Shown here: positions 32,936-35,915 of the stretch, piece after piece
Position numbering within the stretch: the first letter of the stretch is position 1
Layout: the number at the start of each line of letters is the position of its first letter
Source: Aquabacter sp. L1I39
Lineage (GTDB): Bacteria; Pseudomonadota; Alphaproteobacteria; Rhizobiales; Xanthobacteraceae
DNA: 35,915 bases
Reading direction: 5' to 3'
NCBI RefSeq assembly: GCF_017742835.1
Contig: NZ_CP072392.1
Span: forward strand, 165,544-201,458
Made by a program: the position numbers and the translations under genes
Notes under the pieces: generated by a model
The model's database searches: none
What the model was told of the DNA's origin: nothing
Seen by the model: only the letters and a program-made list of their open reading frames with translations

Positions 32936-34177
32936 ATGCAAGCCATCAATGCAGGCGATACCGCCTTCATCCTCCTGTGTACCGCCCTGGTGTGCATGAT
33001 GACCCCGGCTCTGGCGCTGTTCTATGGCGGCCTCGTCAAGCAGCGGGACATGATCTCGATCATGATCCAGAACTTCGTCTGTATGGGCGTTGTCGGCCTG
33101 ATCTGGGTGTTCGGCGGCTTCAGCCTGGCGTTCGGCCCGGACATGGGTGGCGTCATCGGCAATATCGCGCCCTATTTCGGCATGTACCATGTGGGCATTC
33201 AGCCCAACCCCGCCTATGGGCCGAACATCCCGTTCATCATGGTCTTCGCCTACCAGATGATGTTCGCCATCATCACACCGGCCTTGATGACCGGTGCCTT
33301 TGTCGGGCGTTTCCGCTTCGGGGCCTATCTCTTCTTCATCGCGCTGTGGACCATCCTGGTCTATCTGCCAGCTGCCCATTGGATCTGGGGCGGCGGCTTC
33401 CTCGCCAAGCTGGGCGTCGTGGACTTTGCCGGCGGCATCGTCATCCACACCGCCGCCGGCTTCTCCGCCCTGGTGACGGCGGCCTATCTCGGCAAGCGCA
33501 AGCTCGCGCCGGGCGAGAGCGAGTCGGAGCCCGCCAGCCTGCCTTTGGTGGCGCTGGGCGCCGGCCTTCTGTGGTTCGGCTGGTTCGGCTTCAATGCGGG
33601 CGGCGCCTATGCGGCGGATGCGCTGGCTGCCTATGCCTTCACCAACACCATGCTGGCGGGCTCCATCGCCATGCTCGTTTGGATGTTCTGGGAATGGCGC
33701 GAGAACGGGCGTCCTTCCTTCTCGGGGGTCCTGGTGGGCGCGGTGGCCGGCCTTGCCACCATCACCCCGGCCTCGGGCTATGTGGAACCCATGTCCGCCC
33801 TTCTGATCGGGGCCGTGGGCGCGACGGTGTGCTACCATGCCAAGCATGTCCAGGCTTGGCTCAAGATCGACGATTCCCTTGAGGTCTGGCGGGCGCATGG
33901 CGTCGGCGGCCTGACCGGAGCGCTGCTCATCGGCGTGCTGGCCAGTTCTCACATCAACCAGGTGTCGGCTGGTCTTCACCAGCTGGGCGTGCAGGTTCTG
34001 GCCGTGGTTCTCGTCGCCGCCTATGCCAGTCTCGTCACCTTCGTCCTGCTGAAGATCCTCGACGGGCTCGGCATCCTGCGGGTGTCCGAAACGATCCAGG
34101 TGGAAGGCCTCGACACCCCGCTCTACGGCGAGCGGGCCATCAATTTCTGGAACATGGATCGCGGCAATCCCAAGTGA
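32936..34177 (+). CDS. Ammonium transporter (Amt family)
   Basis: 413 residues, eleven-helix inner-membrane Amt. The N-terminus (NAGDTAFILLCTALVCMMTPALALFYGGLV) is the first helix of the mature form, without a separate signal. Pore hallmarks: His171 in GGIVIHTAAGFSALV and His321 in WRAHGVGGLTGALLIG are the twin histidines; Phe gate positions lie in QMMFAIITPAL and LWFGWFGFNAGGAYAAD. The C-terminal tail carries DGLGILRVSETIQVEGLDTPLYGE, close to the conserved cytosolic tail contacted by GlnK. No glnK gene is adjacent, which is unusual. Position after the urea transporter suggests recapture of ammonium released from urea. Confidence 0.94.
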   Translation: MQAINAGDTAFILLCTALVCMMTPALALFYGGLVKQRDMISIMIQNFVCMGVVGLIWVFGGFSLAFGPDMGGVIGNIAPYFGMYHVGIQPNPAYGPNIPFIMVFAYQMMFAIITPALMTGAFVGRFRFGAYLFFIALWTILVYLPAAHWIWGGGFLAKLGVVDFAGGIVIHTAAGFSALVTAAYLGKRKLAPGESESEPASLPLVALGAGLLWFGWFGFNAGGAYAADALAAYAFTNTMLAGSIAMLVWMFWEWRENGRPSFSGVLVGAVAGLATITPASGYVEPMSALLIGAVGATVCYHAKHVQAWLKIDDSLEVWRAHGVGGLTGALLIGVLASSHINQVSAGLHQLGVQVLAVVLVAAYASLVTFVLLKILDGLGILRVSETIQVEGLDTPLYGERAINFWNMDRGNPK

Positions 34178-34297
34178 TGTCCGGCGGGGCCGTGCGATGG
34201 CCGCGCGGACCTCTCCCCATTGGCCGAAGGCCTGGGCGCGGATGTCCTCACCACGCCTGCCCCCCTTCCGGCTGCGACGCGTTGCAGGAGGGGCCCC

Positions 34298-35539
34298 ATG
34301 GACGTGACGCTCGCCATCTTCATCCTGGTCTATGTGGCCATGGGCGTCGGCCATCTGCCGGGTTTCCGGCTGGACCGGACGGGCGCCGCCACGGTAGGGG
34401 CGATGGTGCTCATCGCAGCCGGCCAGATTTCGCCGGCCGCGGCCTGGGACGCGGTGGATTATCGCGTCATCGGCTTGCTGTTCGGCCTCATGACGGTTTC
34501 CGCAGCCTTCGCAGTGGCCGGCTTCTATGACTTCGTCGCCGGAAAAATCGGCGGACTGAATGTCGGACCCAAGGGGCTTCTGGCCATCCTGATCGCTGTG
34601 TCCGGTGTGATGGCCGCGCTCTTGAACAAGGATGTCGTCGCGGTGGCGATGACGCCCATCTTCTGCGCCATATGCATCGCGCGCCGGCTCAACCCGCTAC
34701 CCTTCCTGCTCGGCCTGTGCTTCGCCGCCAATTTCGCCTCGGCGGCAACCCTCCTCGGCAGCCCGCAGAACATGATCGTCGCGGAGACGCTGCAGCTCTC
34801 CTTCCTGGGCTTCATGGCGGCCGCGGCCCCGCCAGCCGTGCTCAGCCTGCCGGTGGTGTGGAGCGTGATCGCGCTATGCTATCGAGGCCGATGGGCACTG
34901 ACAGACACGGCGCAGCCCCCAGCGGTTCCGCAGGCCGCCTTCATCCCTGCTCCCCTTGATCGCGTCGAGGCGCTGAAAGCGGGGCTGGTGGCAGTGGCCG
35001 TGGTCTCGGCCTTCATCTTCACCGACGTGCCGCACATGCTGATCGCGCTGGCGGGCGCGAGCGTTCTCCTGGTCAGCCGGCGGATGGAGTCGAAAAGCCT
35101 CCTGCATCACGTGGACGGCGACCTATTGGTGCTGCTGTTCGGCCTGTTCGTGGTTAATGCCGCGCTCACGGCCACTGGGCTGCCCGAGCAGGTCCTCGCC
35201 GGCCTGCGCAGCATTGGGGTCGACCTACACGACCCACAGTCCATGCTCATCGCCATGGCGGTGCTCAGCAACATCGTAGGCAACAATCCGGCGGTGATGC
35301 TCGCGGCACCGTTCATCGGCGGCACTTCCCATCCGGAGGCGCTCGGTGCGGCCATTGCGCTCGGCACGGGCTTTTCTTCCAGCGCAGTGATCTTCGGCAG
35401 CCTGGTCGGCATCATCGTGGCCGAGGAATGCCGCAAGCGGGGCATCGCGCTCTCCTTCGCGGAGTTCGCGCGCGCCGGCGTTCCGGCCTCCCTCCTCTGC
35501 CTGCTGATGGCCGCAGCTTGGATCCACCATCTGGGCTAG
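34298..35539 (+). CDS. ArsB/NhaD-superfamily (SLC13-like) permease
   Basis: 413 residues from ATG 34298, which has a CAGGAGGGG ribosome site; the frame is open 26 codons further but those are not hydrophobic and overlap nothing conserved. About 11-12 helices with an internal repeat typical of the ion-transporter superfamily: GVMAALLNKDVVAVAMTPIF in the first half and VLSNIVGNNPAVMLAAPFIGG in the second. These match ArsB/NhaD/SLC13 permeases for arsenite, sodium or organic/inorganic anions. Substrate cannot be told. Its TAG stop is the first three bases of the palindromic repeat at 35537-35653. Probably the last gene of the urease transcript. Confidence 0.85.
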   Translation: MDVTLAIFILVYVAMGVGHLPGFRLDRTGAATVGAMVLIAAGQISPAAAWDAVDYRVIGLLFGLMTVSAAFAVAGFYDFVAGKIGGLNVGPKGLLAILIAVSGVMAALLNKDVVAVAMTPIFCAICIARRLNPLPFLLGLCFAANFASAATLLGSPQNMIVAETLQLSFLGFMAAAAPPAVLSLPVVWSVIALCYRGRWALTDTAQPPAVPQAAFIPAPLDRVEALKAGLVAVAVVSAFIFTDVPHMLIALAGASVLLVSRRMESKSLLHHVDGDLLVLLFGLFVVNAALTATGLPEQVLAGLRSIGVDLHDPQSMLIAMAVLSNIVGNNPAVMLAAPFIGGTSHPEALGAAIALGTGFSSSAVIFGSLVGIIVAEECRKRGIALSFAEFARAGVPASLLCLLMAAAWIHHLG

Positions 35540-35653
35540 AGCGCGATCCCCATCAGATTGAATCAATCTGATGGGTGAATCGCCCTCTAACCCATTGATA
35601 GAGAATGCGTGATGCGATCAGATGGCGATGCCATCTGATCGGCGCATGCTCTA
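35537..35653. repeat. Double palindromic repeat element, 117 bp
   Basis: Two back-to-back palindromes. Unit 1 (35537-35589) runs TAGAGCGCGAT to ATCGCCCTCTA around a 13-bp stem with a single-base centre at 35549-35575 (CCCATCAGATTGA). Unit 2 (35599-35653) runs TAGAGAATGCG to CGCATGCTCTA around a 12-bp stem with a 3-base loop (CGATCAGATGGC). Both share the TAGAG...CTCTA ends and an ATCAGAT core. This looks like a dispersed intergenic palindromic element of the kind common in alphaproteobacteria. It may also terminate the urease operon. Confidence 0.7.
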
Positions 35654-35876
35654 AGGACCGGGCCTGCGCCTGAGGATCGAGGAGAGCAACGCGAGGCGGA
35701 GAGGCGCCGGAAACCAAGTGCTGCCCGGCTTTTGTCTCCTGTTCGTGCTGGTTCGGCCGTGGCCTTTTCCTCTGGAGCCCGCAGGACGCTTTTTGGGCGG
35801 GTGCGGGGCTGGGGGAGAAGCAGAGGGGAGGCGGATCGGCCCCCTTCTCGCGCGCGAGTTCTGTGTGTCGGACACG
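35654..35876. other. Non-coding stretch at right edge
   Basis: About 220 bases between the palindromic repeat and the edge terminator. Open frames on the minus strand here are low-complexity Arg/Pro-rich and cross the repeats, so I do not call a gene. Nothing else is recognised. Confidence 0.4.
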
Positions 35877-35914
35877 AAAAACCCCCGGTGCTCTTTCGAG
35901 CATCGGGGGTTTTG
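35877..35914. terminator. Strong intrinsic terminator
   Basis: CCCCCGGTGCTC, loop TTTC, then GAGCATCGGGGG, giving a 12-bp stem with one G-T wobble. It is flanked by a run of A on the left and TTTT on the right, so it can work in both directions. It may serve the urease operon on plus or a gene beyond the window on minus. Confidence 0.85.
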
Positions 35915-35915
35915 T

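Noticed and set aside
30782..34354. 1190-codon minus-strand frame opposite ureD, the urea transporter and amt
   Set aside because: Gly/Asp/His/Arg-rich sequence with no domain, fully antisense to three well-supported genes; a by-product of GC-rich codon use.
1..35915. CRISPR arrays, tRNA or rRNA genes
   Set aside because: No regularly spaced direct repeats and no cloverleaf or rRNA-like stretches were seen on reading both strands by eye.

Overview
The window looks like chromosomal DNA from a GC-rich alphaproteobacterium. The evidence is long genes with G/C-ending codons, large antisense reading frames typical of such genomes, an alphaproteobacterial-style palindromic repeat at the right edge, and a urease operon ordered ABC-EFG-D-urea transporter as in the Brucella ure-2 cluster. 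A Xanthobacteraceae-like relative (Xanthobacter/Azorhizobium type) is my guess from style only; no rRNA or other marker gene is present.

Left edge (1-4980) is a worn accessory zone. It holds a dead IS3-family element (about 1-972) beside a frameshifted dTDP-glucose 4,6-dehydratase remnant. Next comes an AT-richer minus-strand gene fusing a MycE-like methyltransferase to a GT61-type glycosyltransferase. An apparently intact IS3-family (IS407-like) element with an orfA/orfB frameshift follows at 3459-4656, and then a 58-codon scrap resembling the C-terminus of a phage terminase small subunit. This reads as the decayed edge of a surface-polysaccharide locus.

4981-11755 is a translationally coupled three-gene restriction-modification operon: a type III-like Res helicase/nuclease, a DUF3883 (NO VEIN C-terminal-like) protein with its own D...ExK nuclease-type motif, and a large beta-class adenine methyltransferase. 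The order R-X-M, the accessory DUF3883 protein and an AT-rich patch covering the methyltransferase's presumed target-recognition domain make it the best candidate for an undescribed defence variant. It ends in a hairpin whose two ends are the stop codons of the convergent genes.

11791-23880 is iron/siderophore uptake. One minus-strand set encodes an AraC regulator (PchR/YbtA style), a TonB-dependent receptor and an FAD monooxygenase. A second, larger minus-strand operon encodes a siderophore receptor, a periplasmic binding protein, a siderophore-interacting reductase with an N-terminal DUF2218 domain, a FecCD permease and an ABC ATPase. All five overlap at their stop/start codons. A divergent TetR regulator faces the operon across a near-perfect 22-bp palindrome.

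23881-35539 starts with a minus-strand LysR regulator, then the plus-strand urease operon ureA-ureB-ureC-[crcB-crcB]-ureE-ureF-ureG-ureD, a urea transporter, an ammonium transporter and an ArsB/NhaD-SLC13-like permease. The set would import urea, hydrolyse it with nickel urease and move the ammonium. Two fluoride-channel (CrcB/Fluc) genes with apparently opposite membrane topologies sit between ureC and ureE. Fluoride inhibits nickel urease, so this may be built-in fluoride protection. The operon ends in a 117-bp double palindromic repeat that supplies the last gene's stop codon. A strong intrinsic terminator lies at the window's right edge.
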